Source of the DNA: Streptosporangiaceae bacterium | GTDB taxonomy: Bacteria > Actinomycetota > Actinomycetes > Streptosporangiales > Streptosporangiaceae | Assembly: GCA_025934635.1 (NCBI GenBank) | Contig: JAICWX010000129.1 | Location: 1-22,503, forward strand | Direction: 5' to 3' | DNA: 22,503 bases | Shown: in pieces, positions 1 through 7,107 of the stretch | Numbering within the stretch: position 1 is the first letter of the stretch | Layout: each line of letters begins with the position of its first letter | The notes under the pieces: generated by a model | The model's database searches: none | What the model saw: the letters and a program-made list of their open reading frames with translations, nothing else | What the model was told of the DNA's origin: nothing | Made by a program: the position numbers and the translations under genes

Positions 1-1
1 C

Positions 2-703
2 GCGGAGGTCGTGGTCGACTATCTTCGCCATGCGGGCATGGAGTCCCGGCATGCCGCTGACGGGCATGCCGCACTGCGGCTGGCCGACGCCTGGCGACCC
101 GATCTCGTCGTGCTCGACGTGATGCTGCCCGGCATCGACGGGCTCGAGGTGTGCCGCCGGCTGCGGGACGTGCGGGGCGAGCAGACCCTGCTGCCGGTGA
201 TCATGCTCACCGCCCTCGGCGAAGAGGACGACCGGGTGCTGGGTCTGGAGGCGGGGGCCGACGACTACGTGACCAAGCCGTTCAGCCCGCGGGAGCTCGC
301 CCTTCGCGTGCAGGCCGTGCTGCGCCGCGGCGCCGCGCCCGGGGCCGGACCGGCGGCGGCAGCACCGCCGCTGCGTTCGGGGTCCATCGAGGTCGACGTG
401 GCGGGCCGGCGGGCCCGCAAGAACGGCCGGGAGCTGCCGCTGACGGTGCGCGAGTTCGACCTGCTGGCCTTCTTCATGACCCATCCCGGGCAGGCGTTTA
501 CCCGCGCCGAGCTGATGAAACGGGTGTGGGGCTGGTCGTTCGGCGACCAGTCGACGGTCACCGTGCACGTGCGCCGGGTGCGCGACCGGATCGAGGAGGA
601 ACCGTCGTCGCCGCGGCTGCTGCGGACCGTCCGGGGCATCGGCTACTGCTGGGACGCGGAGCCGCCGGCGGAGGTCACCCCGCCAGTTATCTCCAACCCG
701 TAA
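2..703 (+). CDS. OmpR/PhoB-family response regulator, 5' truncated by window edge
   Basis: Cytoplasmic DNA-binding half of a two-component system. The reading frame is open to the first base, and the usual N-terminal strand with the acidic pair (VDDE-like) is missing, so the true start lies left of the window. The receiver domain shows the phospho-acceptor Asp in LVVLDVMLPGIDG, the conserved Thr in IMLTALGEEDD and the Lys in VTKPFSP. An Ala/Gly/Pro-rich linker follows. The C-terminal winged helix runs from REFDLLAFF to the closing RTVRGIGYCW, as is usual for OmpR/PhoB proteins. A GC-rich hairpin follows the stop. The next histidine kinase in the window is 4 kb downstream on the same strand, and pairing with it is inference. 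Family assignment is secure; the signal and targets are unknown. Confidence 0.95.
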   Translation, partial: AEVVVDYLRHAGMESRHAADGHAALRLADAWRPDLVVLDVMLPGIDGLEVCRRLRDVRGEQTLLPVIMLTALGEEDDRVLGLEAGADDYVTKPFSPRELALRVQAVLRRGAAPGAGPAAAAPPLRSGSIEVDVAGRRARKNGRELPLTVREFDLLAFFMTHPGQAFTRAELMKRVWGWSFGDQSTVTVHVRRVRDRIEEEPSSPRLLRTVRGIGYCWDAEPPAEVTPPVISNP

Positions 704-709
704 GGTAAG

Positions 710-731
710 CCGCCCGGGAGCGGCTGGGCGG
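710..731 (+). terminator. Candidate hairpin terminator after the response regulator
   Basis: An inverted repeat, CCGCCC and GGGCGG around a 10-base loop, begins 6 bases after the TAA stop. There is no T-tract, which is common for actinobacterial terminators. It separates the regulator from the next gene, whose start is about 240 bases further on. A second, looser GC hairpin lies near 742-773. Confidence 0.4.
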
Positions 732-970
732 AATGGGAACTCGCCGGCGGCGGCTCCGGTCTCGGCGGCGAATGACCTGGTCAGCACGTTTTGGCGGGAC
801 TCCAGAAAGGGACCAGAAACCGCCTGCGCCGCACGTTCTCAACCCGGACAAAAAGCATAAAAGCGTACCAAACGGGCGAGGTTGACCGTTTGCCTTGCCC
901 GGCCCGCATGCATCTAATGCTCGGCGTGAGCAATCCTGTCACGCACCGTACCGACCGCGCCGGACCTGCG

Positions 971-2641
971 ATGACGCCCGCCCTCGAGCCGACGGCCGCC
1001 GTTGAGCTGCGGGCCGGCTCAGGCTCGGTCGACGCGGCCGGGCGGCCGCGCGGTCCGTCGCGCCGCCGCTGGGATCTGCCGCGGGCCGTGCGGCTGGCGG
1101 CGGCGCTCCTCGGGCTGGCCGCGATCGTCACCTACCTGGTCACCGCCCTGATGCGGCTGCCCTACCCGTTCCCTCTCGAGTACCTGGAAAGCAACTCGCT
1201 GGTCGAGGTGCAGCGGATGCTGAGCGGGCGCCCGCTCTACGCGGCGCCGGCGGTCGGCTACGTGCCCGACGGCTACCCGCCCCTGTACTTCGCCGCCTCG
1301 GCCACGGCGGCCAGCGTGCTCGGCCTGTCCTACCTGCCGTTGCGGCTCGTGTCGCTGGTGTCGTCGCTGGTCTGCTTCGCGGTCCTGGGCCGGCTGGTCC
1401 AGCGCGAGACGGCGAGCGCCACCGCCGGGAGCGCCGCGGCGGGCCTGCTGGCCGCGACCTATTTCGTGACGCACACCTGGTTCGACGTCGCCCGGGTCGA
1501 CTCGCTGTTCATCGCGCTCAGCGTCGCCGCCCTGTATACCGCCCGGCAGCTGCGCCGCACCCGCGGGGCCGTCGCCACCGGGCTGCTGCTCGCGGCCGCG
1601 TTCCTCACCAAGCAGAACGGGCTGGCGGAGGGGATCGCGGTGCTCACCGCGCTGGCCTTCGGCCCTCGGCGGCGCCTTGTCTGGCCGGCCGCGCTGACCT
1701 ACGGCGCGGTCCTGGGGATCAGCACGCTGGCGCTCGGCCGGGCGAGCCATGGCTGGTACGTGTACTACGTCTTCGTGCTGATGACGCAGCACACCCTCAA
1801 CGACGCCGCCTTCGGGCAGTTCTGGACGGCGCACCTGCTCCCGGTGCTCGGCATCGCCTGCTGCGCCCTGGTCCTGGGCGTGCGGCGGATACCCCTGGTG
1901 CTGCTCGCGGGCGGTGTCGCGCTGGTCGTCGAGAGTTACACCTCGCTGGTGCACAGCGGCGGCGCGGTCAACGACCTGCTGCCCGCCTACCTCGCGCTGG
2001 CTCTGCTCGCCGGACTGGCCATGGGCGATCATCCCGGCGCCCTGGTGAGCTCGGGCGCGGACCGGCTGGCCCGCGGCCGGGTCGCGAACTGGCGGCCGGG
2101 ACAGCTCCGCCGCTGGGTCACCGCCGGAGTCGCCGCGCTGGTCCTCGCGCAGCTAGCCGTGCTGGTCAACGGCTTCCATCCGGGCCGGGCGATCCCGACG
2201 GACACCGACCGCGCGGTCGGCGCGCGGCTGGTAGCGGGAATGCGCGCCTTCGGCGGCGCGATCGCGGTTCCCTCCGACCCCGGCCTCGGCCTGCTGGCCG
2301 GGCTGCCCGCCGTCGCGCACCAGGGCGCGACGGACGACCTGCTGCGCGCCTCCGGTCCGGCCGGCATGGATGCCTTCAGGAGCAGCGCCGCGCGGACGGT
2401 GGCCGCACGGCGATTCAGCGCGATCGTGACCCAGACCGCCGGGCCGCCCGACGGCTTCCCCCGCGACCTGACGCGCTACTACCGGCGCTGCCCGCAGACG
2501 CTGCTGTCCGGCGTGCCGCCCGCCCGGTTCCAGGCGGTGGCCGGCCCTCCCGGCCGGCCGGCCTACCTATGGCTCCCGGTCGGCGGCGCCTCGTGCGCGG
2601 CGACGGTCCGGGTACTCGACGGCCCGGGAGGCACGACGTGA
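971..2641 (+). CDS. Polytopic membrane protein, GT-C / GT39-like glycosyltransferase
   Basis: Predicted integral-membrane glycosyltransferase of the lipid-linked-sugar (GT-C, ArnT/PMT-like) type, about 556 residues. The first helix is near residues 39-60. It is followed by an external loop, PFPLEYLESN, with acidic residues where GT-C enzymes carry their catalytic acids, and by the family-like phrase SGRPLYAAP...YPPLYF. About ten further hydrophobic segments follow, then a soluble C-terminal domain. The frame is open back to a TTG at 791, but bases 791-925 are less GC-rich and do not read like coding sequence. GTG 926 is possible, but third-position GC rises only after ATG 971, so I chose 971. 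No clear ribosome-binding site is visible. The stop overlaps the next start (GTGA), implying co-translation. The acceptor and sugar cannot be read from sequence. Confidence 0.8.
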   Translation: MTPALEPTAAVELRAGSGSVDAAGRPRGPSRRRWDLPRAVRLAAALLGLAAIVTYLVTALMRLPYPFPLEYLESNSLVEVQRMLSGRPLYAAPAVGYVPDGYPPLYFAASATAASVLGLSYLPLRLVSLVSSLVCFAVLGRLVQRETASATAGSAAAGLLAATYFVTHTWFDVARVDSLFIALSVAALYTARQLRRTRGAVATGLLLAAAFLTKQNGLAEGIAVLTALAFGPRRRLVWPAALTYGAVLGISTLALGRASHGWYVYYVFVLMTQHTLNDAAFGQFWTAHLLPVLGIACCALVLGVRRIPLVLLAGGVALVVESYTSLVHSGGAVNDLLPAYLALALLAGLAMGDHPGALVSSGADRLARGRVANWRPGQLRRWVTAGVAALVLAQLAVLVNGFHPGRAIPTDTDRAVGARLVAGMRAFGGAIAVPSDPGLGLLAGLPAVAHQGATDDLLRASGPAGMDAFRSSAARTVAARRFSAIVTQTAGPPDGFPRDLTRYYRRCPQTLLSGVPPARFQAVAGPPGRPAYLWLPVGGASCAATVRVLDGPGGTT

Positions 2642-3993
2642 CCGACGACAAGCGGCCAGCCGCGATCCGGCGCTCCTTCACGCGGCGAGCGCGGGAGAGG
2701 CTGAGCCGCCTGCCGCGGCCCGATGAACTCCCGGGCCCGTTTGGCCGGTTGTTCTGGCGGAGCCCGATCCGGGGCCCCTGGCTGACCTCGATCCTCGGCC
2801 TGGTCCTGCTGGCCGGCCTGTCGGTGGTGGCCGTGACCGGCCTGCTGTCCTACGCCGCGTACAACCCGGACCTCAACCGGATCAACGACGAGACGCACGG
2901 CAAGGGCCTGCTCGGCTTCTACCTGTTCTCGTGGCCCACGCATCCGGTCTGGCTGTACCGGCTGAACCAGGGCCTGCACGTCACCCTCGGGCTGGTGCTC
3001 ATCCCGATCGTGCTGGCCAAGCTGTGGTCGGTGCTGCCGAAGCTGTTCGAGTGGCCGCCGCTGCGCAGTCCCGCGCACGCGCTGGAGCGGCTGTCGCTGC
3101 TGCTGCTCGTCGGCGGGGTGGTGTTCGAGTTCGTCACCGGCATCCTCAACATCCAGCAGTACTACAAGTTCCCCGGCTCGTTCTACACGCTGCATTTCTA
3201 CGGGGCCTGGGTCTTCGTGGCCGGCCTGGTGGTTCACACGGGCCTCAAGAGCCGCACCGTGATCAGGACGCTGCGGGCCCGCGGCCTGCGGGAACTGCTG
3301 GTCGACACCGCCCACACCGAGCCGGAACCGCCGGACAGCTCGGAGCTGGTCAGCCCGGCGCCGGCCGAGCCGACGATCTCCCGGCGCGGCGTGCTGGCCC
3401 TCGCCGGCGCCGGCTCGCTGCTGCTGCTGGTCGTGTCGGCGGGCCAGTCGCTGGGCGGACCATTGCGCCGCACCGCGCTGCTCGCGCCGCACGGGCAGGA
3501 TCTCGGTACCGGGCCGAACGACTTCCAGATCAACCAGACCGCGGCCGAGGTGGGCGTCCGGGCGGAGCAGACCGGGGCCGGCTGGCGGCTCACCCTCGGT
3601 CACGCCGCCGGGGCCGGCCCCGCGCCCGTCCGGCTGAGCCGGGCCGACCTGCTCGCCATGGAGCAGCACACCGCGCACCTGCCGATCGCCTGCGTCGAGG
3701 GCTGGTCCACCGGCAACCAGGCCTGGACCGGGGTGCGGCTCCGCGATCTCGCCCGGCTGGCCGGCGTCGGCTACCCGGCCAGCGTGCTGGTGGACTCGCT
3801 GGAGCAGGGCGGTACCTTCCGGCACGCCGCGCTGTCGGCCGGCCAGATCATGGACCCGGACTCGCTGCTCGCGCTTCGGGTCAACGGCGCCGACCTGTCC
3901 CTCGACCACGGGTACCCGGCCCGCGTGATCGTGCCGGCCAGCCCCGGTGTGCACAACACCAAGTGGGTCGCCCGCCTGACCTTCGCGAGCTGA
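2638..3993 (+). CDS. Membrane haem-b / molybdopterin (sulfite-oxidase-fold) oxidoreductase fusion
   Basis: About 451 residues. Four helices near residues 48-72, 104-127, 150-172 and 188-204 resemble a cytochrome b561-type bundle, with candidate haem ligands His114, His186 and His200. A charged cytoplasmic linker leads to ISRRGVLALAGAGS (Arg249-Arg250) directly before a fifth helix (251-269), as in a Tat signal. The exported C-terminal domain has the molybdopterin-enzyme fold: Cys352 in PIACVEGWS is the expected Mo ligand, and NG...LDHGYPARVIVP with a late KW motif closes it. GTG 2638 is preceded by CGGGAGG at suitable spacing and overlaps the upstream stop. The protein matches the layout of actinobacterial five-helix Moco proteins such as S. 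coelicolor Sco3746, reported to need both Sec and Tat. Electrons probably pass from the haem bundle to Mo at the outer face. The substrate is unknown. Confidence 0.9.
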   Translation: MTDDKRPAAIRRSFTRRARERLSRLPRPDELPGPFGRLFWRSPIRGPWLTSILGLVLLAGLSVVAVTGLLSYAAYNPDLNRINDETHGKGLLGFYLFSWPTHPVWLYRLNQGLHVTLGLVLIPIVLAKLWSVLPKLFEWPPLRSPAHALERLSLLLLVGGVVFEFVTGILNIQQYYKFPGSFYTLHFYGAWVFVAGLVVHTGLKSRTVIRTLRARGLRELLVDTAHTEPEPPDSSELVSPAPAEPTISRRGVLALAGAGSLLLLVVSAGQSLGGPLRRTALLAPHGQDLGTGPNDFQINQTAAEVGVRAEQTGAGWRLTLGHAAGAGPAPVRLSRADLLAMEQHTAHLPIACVEGWSTGNQAWTGVRLRDLARLAGVGYPASVLVDSLEQGGTFRHAALSAGQIMDPDSLLALRVNGADLSLDHGYPARVIVPASPGVHNTKWVARLTFAS

Positions 3994-3994
3994 G

Positions 3995-4648
3995 ATGAGA
4001 CGTCACCTGCGCTGGTACGGCGCCAGTCCGCTGCACCTGCTCGCCCTGCTCGCCTGCTTCGGCCTCGCGGGCTACGCGGCCGCCCGGCTCGTCCCCTCCC
4101 AGCCCTTCGGCGTGGCCACCTGGTTCCTCGGGGCGGTCATCGGCCACGACCTGCTGCTGATGCCGCTGTACTCGCTGGCCGACCGGTCGGTGATGGCCGC
4201 GATCAGGCACCGCCAGCCGCCGCTGCCCGTGACGCCGTGGATCAACTACTTCCGGGTGCCCGCCGCGCTGTCCGGCCTGCTGCTGCTCGTCTGGTTCCCG
4301 CTGATCCTGCGGCTGCGATCGCCGTATCACGCGTCGACCACGTTGTCCGCGGATCCGTATGCGTGGCACTGGCTGGCGGTGACGGGCGCGCTGTTCCTGC
4401 TGTCCGCCGTCGCGTTCGCGCTGCGGCTACGCGGCCGGCCGCGTCCTGCTCCGCCGCCGGAGCGTCCGGTCGCGGCGCCCGCCGTCCCGGAGGAGCGGGA
4501 ACCAGAGGAGCGGGACCCAGAAGAGCCGGACCCAGAAGAGCCGGACCCAGAAGAGCCGGAACCAGAAGAGCCGGACGCCGGCGAATCTTCACCGGAACGG
4601 CCGCGGCACGACCTGGGACCGGCGGACTCAGATCCGGAAGCCGGCTAG
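3995..4648 (+). CDS. Four-helix membrane protein with acidic Pro-Glu repeat tail
   Basis: A 217-residue protein I do not recognise as a named family. Four hydrophobic segments lie near residues 13-33, 38-62, 86-107 and 124-147. Helix 2 carries GHDLLLMPLYSLADRS, and a conserved-looking PWINYFRVP precedes helix 3. After a basic, Pro-rich stretch the C-terminus is a highly acidic tail built of five-residue Pro-Glu repeats, predicted to be disordered and cytoplasmic. The ATG lies one base after the preceding stop, so it is almost certainly co-transcribed with the molybdopterin oxidoreductase and may be a partner subunit or assembly factor. Polar residues in the helices could bind quinone or haem, but I see no diagnostic motif. 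Confidence 0.85.
   Translation: MRRHLRWYGASPLHLLALLACFGLAGYAAARLVPSQPFGVATWFLGAVIGHDLLLMPLYSLADRSVMAAIRHRQPPLPVTPWINYFRVPAALSGLLLLVWFPLILRLRSPYHASTTLSADPYAWHWLAVTGALFLLSAVAFALRLRGRPRPAPPPERPVAAPAVPEEREPEERDPEEPDPEEPDPEEPEPEEPDAGESSPERPRHDLGPADSDPEAG
4493..4579 (+). repeat. 15-bp in-frame tandem repeat encoding (E-P/R-D/E-P-E)n
   Basis: Five 15-base units (4493-4507, 4508-4522, 4523-4537, 4538-4552, 4553-4567) plus a partial sixth share the pattern GAG-CSG-GAM-CCA-GAR. Units 3 and 4 are identical. The array encodes EREPE, ERDPE, EPDPE, EPDPE, EPEPE, EPDA in the tail of the membrane protein. The near-identity of units at DNA level indicates recent slippage expansion. Confidence 0.95.
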
Positions 4649-4742
4649 GCAAACCCGACCCCCGGCAGCTACGAATACCAATCGGTGATCCGGTCCTCTT
4701 TAATGCCGGCCCCACGTTGAGACACCAGGAGGCCACGGGAAG

Positions 4743-5864
4743 GTGAACGCACAGATCCAGGTTGCCCTGATCGCCGCGGGCTGGACCAGCGCGACAGGCG
4801 TGATCGGCATGGGCGTCATCTGGCTGCTGCGCCGGGCCTCACTGCGACTTTCGGTCCAGGTCAGCGGCGCCGTGGTCGTCCTGGCGGTGGTGGCAGGCAC
4901 GCTGGGCACCGCGAAGGCGATGTTCATCTCCCGCCACGACCTCGCCGTCGAGTGCATGGTGTGCGTGGTGGCCGCCGTGGTCGCGATCGGATTCGGCGCC
5001 CTGCTCGGACGGCAGCTGGAGGCCAGCAGCCTGGCGCTGCGCTGGGCGGCCCGTTCGCTCGGCGATCAGGACGGCGGGTACCGGTCCCCGGCCGGACCGA
5101 TGACGGCCGAGCTCGCGGCGCTGTCACAGGAACTCGCCGACACGAGTGAAAGGCTGAAGGAGTCGCGCGCGCGGGAACACGCGCTGGACCAGTCCCGCCG
5201 TGAGCTCGTGGCCTGGGTCTCGCACGACCTGCGCACCCCCCTGGCCGGACTGCACGCGATGGCCGAGGCGCTGCAGGACGGCATCGCCAGCGACCCGGAC
5301 CGTTACCACCGGCAGATCCGCGCCGAGGTCGGCCGGCTCGCCAGCATGGTCGACGACCTCTTCGAGCTATCCCGCATCGAGGCGGGAACCCTGCGCCTGT
5401 CCCCCGGCCAGATCGCCGTGGAAGACCTGGTCAACGACACCCTAGCCAGCACCGAGGCACTGGCGCGGGCACGCGGCGTGCGGCTGACCGGTGAGACCGG
5501 CAGTCCGCTCGTCATCCAGGGCGATCCCCGGGAGTTGTCCCGCGCGCTCACTAACCTGCTGGTCAACGCCATCCGGCACACCCCGGCGGAGGGCAGCGTG
5601 CACGTCATGGCCGCGCCGCAACCCGGCGGTGCGCTGCTGGCGGTCGCCGACGGCTGCGGCGGCATCCCGGAAGCAGACCTGGCGCGCGTGTTCGACACGG
5701 CCTGGCGCGGGACATCCGCCTGCGGCCCGGACGCCGACGGCGGCGCGGGCCTGGGACTGGCGATCGTGCGTGGCATCGTCGAGGCGCACCAGGGGCAGGT
5801 GAGCGTCGCCAACACCCGGGACGGCTGCCGCTTCGAGGTGCGCCTGCCGACACCGGCCGGCTGA
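4743..5864 (+). CDS. Membrane sensor histidine kinase
   Basis: A 373-residue two-component sensor. Three hydrophobic segments near residues 7-29, 40-60 and 68-89 leave little external sequence, so the signal is probably sensed in or at the membrane. A HAMP-like/coiled-coil linker (about 91-150) follows. The H-box is VSHDLRTPLAG with the phospho-acceptor His161, next to the X-region FELSRIEAGTLRLSPG. The ATPase domain has the N-box NLLVNAIRHTP, the G1 motif VADGCGGI and the G2 motif GGAGLGLAIV. GTG 4743 is preceded by AGGAGG at 4727-4732. It lies 94 bases after the acidic-tail membrane gene on the same strand. No regulator gene is adjacent; the nearest is the truncated one at the left edge. 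Confidence 0.95.
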   Translation: MNAQIQVALIAAGWTSATGVIGMGVIWLLRRASLRLSVQVSGAVVVLAVVAGTLGTAKAMFISRHDLAVECMVCVVAAVVAIGFGALLGRQLEASSLALRWAARSLGDQDGGYRSPAGPMTAELAALSQELADTSERLKESRAREHALDQSRRELVAWVSHDLRTPLAGLHAMAEALQDGIASDPDRYHRQIRAEVGRLASMVDDLFELSRIEAGTLRLSPGQIAVEDLVNDTLASTEALARARGVRLTGETGSPLVIQGDPRELSRALTNLLVNAIRHTPAEGSVHVMAAPQPGGALLAVADGCGGIPEADLARVFDTAWRGTSACGPDADGGAGLGLAIVRGIVEAHQGQVSVANTRDGCRFEVRLPTPAG

Positions 5865-5886
5865 GCGCGCGACGGCCAGCTCGCCG

Positions 5887-5899
5887 ACGGCGGCGCCGT
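5887..5899 (+). terminator. Weak hairpin after the histidine kinase
   Basis: ACGGC-GGC-GCCGT followed by TGTTG lies 22 bases past the kinase stop. The stem is short and there is no real T-tract, so it is only a candidate. The rest of 5865-6048 shows no convincing gene on either strand. Confidence 0.25.
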
Positions 5900-6048
5900 T
5901 GTTGACCGGCTCCGGCCGTAGCACGAGCGCAGGTTATCGTCAGGGTTAAGACGGGGGACTTCCCCATGTCCGAGGGCTGACTCGCGCCGCCAGACTGGGC
6001 TCAGGCAGCAGAGACGACATGACGAAGCGACTGACGGAGGACTAGGCA

Positions 6049-6357
6049 CCGCCTGGAGCACTGACTCGGCTTCGGCGCGTACGAAGGTGAGGTCAGCGGG
6101 CTGGGCGGCGGAGGCCAGCAGCGTCCCGGGCCACACCACCTGCACGTATCCCGAGCGCCGGGAGACAACGGGGACGGCCCGGGCCGGCACCGTCCCTGAC
6201 TCTGGCCCCGATCCTGGCCCCGGCGGTTCCTGGCCGCCGGCGAGCAGCCCGTCCTCGATCACCGCGAGGGTGTTGCGCTGCACCGTTTCCATGATCGCGT
6301 CGACCTGGATCGAGTGCAGCAGGTGGTCGGCGAAGAACACCCGCCCGCCTTCGCCGT
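6049..6357 (-). pseudogene. Relic of a DUF2254-family membrane protein gene (internal fragment)
   Basis: The - strand frame here reads RVFFADHLLHSIQVDAIMET, then a stretch beginning VQRNTLAVIEDGLL, then SRRSGYVQVV and PGTLLASAAQPADLTFV. This follows the middle of DUF2254 proteins: the last membrane helix with its HH/SIQV stretch, the ET..VI helix and the RSGYVQ.ID..LL..A core. There is no start codon or ribosome-binding site, the family's N-terminal membrane region (roughly 190 residues) is absent, and the frame leaves the family near 6050 for non-coding-like sequence. The missing 5' part would lie where the TetR gene now ends, so a deletion or rearrangement joined the two. The fragment's frame stays open only by chance into both flanks. 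Family recognition is from memory of the motif pattern, not a search. Confidence 0.6.
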
Positions 6358-7014
6358 CTACTGCGAGGCCGCCCCGGTTGCCGCCGCCTCGGTGAGGGCC
6401 TGGATACGGTCGATCATCGCGTCGAGGGCGACCGCGAGCGGCCGGGGATCGCGCTGGACCTGAGCGAGGAGCAGGCCGCCCTGCAAGGCGGCGAGCGTGG
6501 CGAGGGCCAGGTCGTCCGGGTCCGCTTCGGCCGGGAGAGCGCCGCGGGCGTGCATGGCCCGCAGGCCGTCGCCGATCTTCGCCTCCCACCGGCCGAACCC
6601 GCGGGCCACCGCCATCCGCGCGACGTCATCGATCTCAGCCAGCTCCGCGCCCAGGGTGCCGAGCGGGCAGCCGCCGCGGCACTCCAGGGTCCGCTGGTGC
6701 TCGACCAGCAGGTCGCGCCACGCCCGCAGCCCGTCCACGGTGTCCAGGTGGTCCAGGTAAGTGCCCTGGGTACCGAGGACGGCGTTGGCCTGATGGTCGA
6801 TGACCGCGCGGACCAGCGCCTGCTTGTCCGCGAAGTAGTGGTACACCTGCGAGCCGCTCACGCCGGCCGCCGCCCGGATGTCCTCCAGCGTGGTCTCGGC
6901 CACGCCGCGGTCGAATATCAGCTCCGCCGCGGCCGCGAGGATCCGCAGCCTGGTCTCCTGGCCCCGGCGGGTCAGCCGCCGCCGCTCACCTGCCCCGGTT
7001 TCGTTCTCGGCCAC
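6358..7014 (-). CDS. TetR/AcrR-family transcriptional regulator
   Basis: A 218-residue repressor-type protein. The N-terminal helix-turn-helix spans about residues 20-70: ETRLRILAAAAELIFDRGVA, then TTLEDIRAAAGVS and GSQVYHYFADKQALVRAVID. The C-terminal ligand domain carries CRGGCPLGTLGAEL, typical of the YxaF/LmrA-like subgroup. It starts at a GTG with a weak AGGG-type site upstream. It diverges from the SDR at 7108, and the 93-base gap holds two related operator-like sites, so it most likely represses itself and the dehydrogenase gene. Its 3' end abuts a DUF2254 gene relic. The ligand is unknown. Confidence 0.95.
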   Translation of the reverse strand: MAENETGAGERRRLTRRGQETRLRILAAAAELIFDRGVAETTLEDIRAAAGVSGSQVYHYFADKQALVRAVIDHQANAVLGTQGTYLDHLDTVDGLRAWRDLLVEHQRTLECRGGCPLGTLGAELAEIDDVARMAVARGFGRWEAKIGDGLRAMHARGALPAEADPDDLALATLAALQGGLLLAQVQRDPRPLAVALDAMIDRIQALTEAAATGAASQ

Positions 7015-7030
7015 GGTCAGACCCTACCAG

Positions 7031-7052
7031 AATTGGATTGGACAACCCAATT
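7031..7052. promoter_or_regulatory. Operator-like inverted repeat 1 (TetR-type)
   Basis: AATTGG at 7031-7036 and CCAATT at 7047-7052 form perfect outer arms. Inside, ATTGG-ACAAC-CCAAT forms a second overlapping palindrome. The site lies between the divergent TetR and SDR genes and is AT-richer than its surroundings. Its right half, ACAACCCAATT, recurs 33 bases downstream. Confidence 0.65.
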
Positions 7053-7063
7053 TCTGCCTGCCA

Positions 7064-7085
7064 AGGTGGGTCATACAACCCAGTT
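7064..7085. promoter_or_regulatory. Operator-like site 2 (TetR-type)
   Basis: TGGGT-CATACA-ACCCA is an inverted repeat within this segment. Its right half, ACAACCCAGTT at 7075-7085, repeats that of site 1 with one change. The two sites are 33 bases apart, close to three helical turns, and about 15 of 22 positions match. Site 2 ends 22 bases before the SDR start, where it could block the promoter. Confidence 0.6.
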
Positions 7086-7107
7086 AATGACCTGGAAGGG
7101 AACCGAC

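Noticed and set aside
882..920. Promoter for the glycosyltransferase (TTGACC or TTGCCT with TAATGC)
   Set aside because: The hexamers are at wrong spacing (27 or 19 bases) and match poorly, so I did not list it as a feature.
791..970. N-terminal extension of the glycosyltransferase from TTG 791 or GTG 926
   Set aside because: The stretch 791-925 has lower GC and non-coding-like composition, and 926-970 lacks the strong third-position GC that begins at ATG 971. GTG 926 remains possible.
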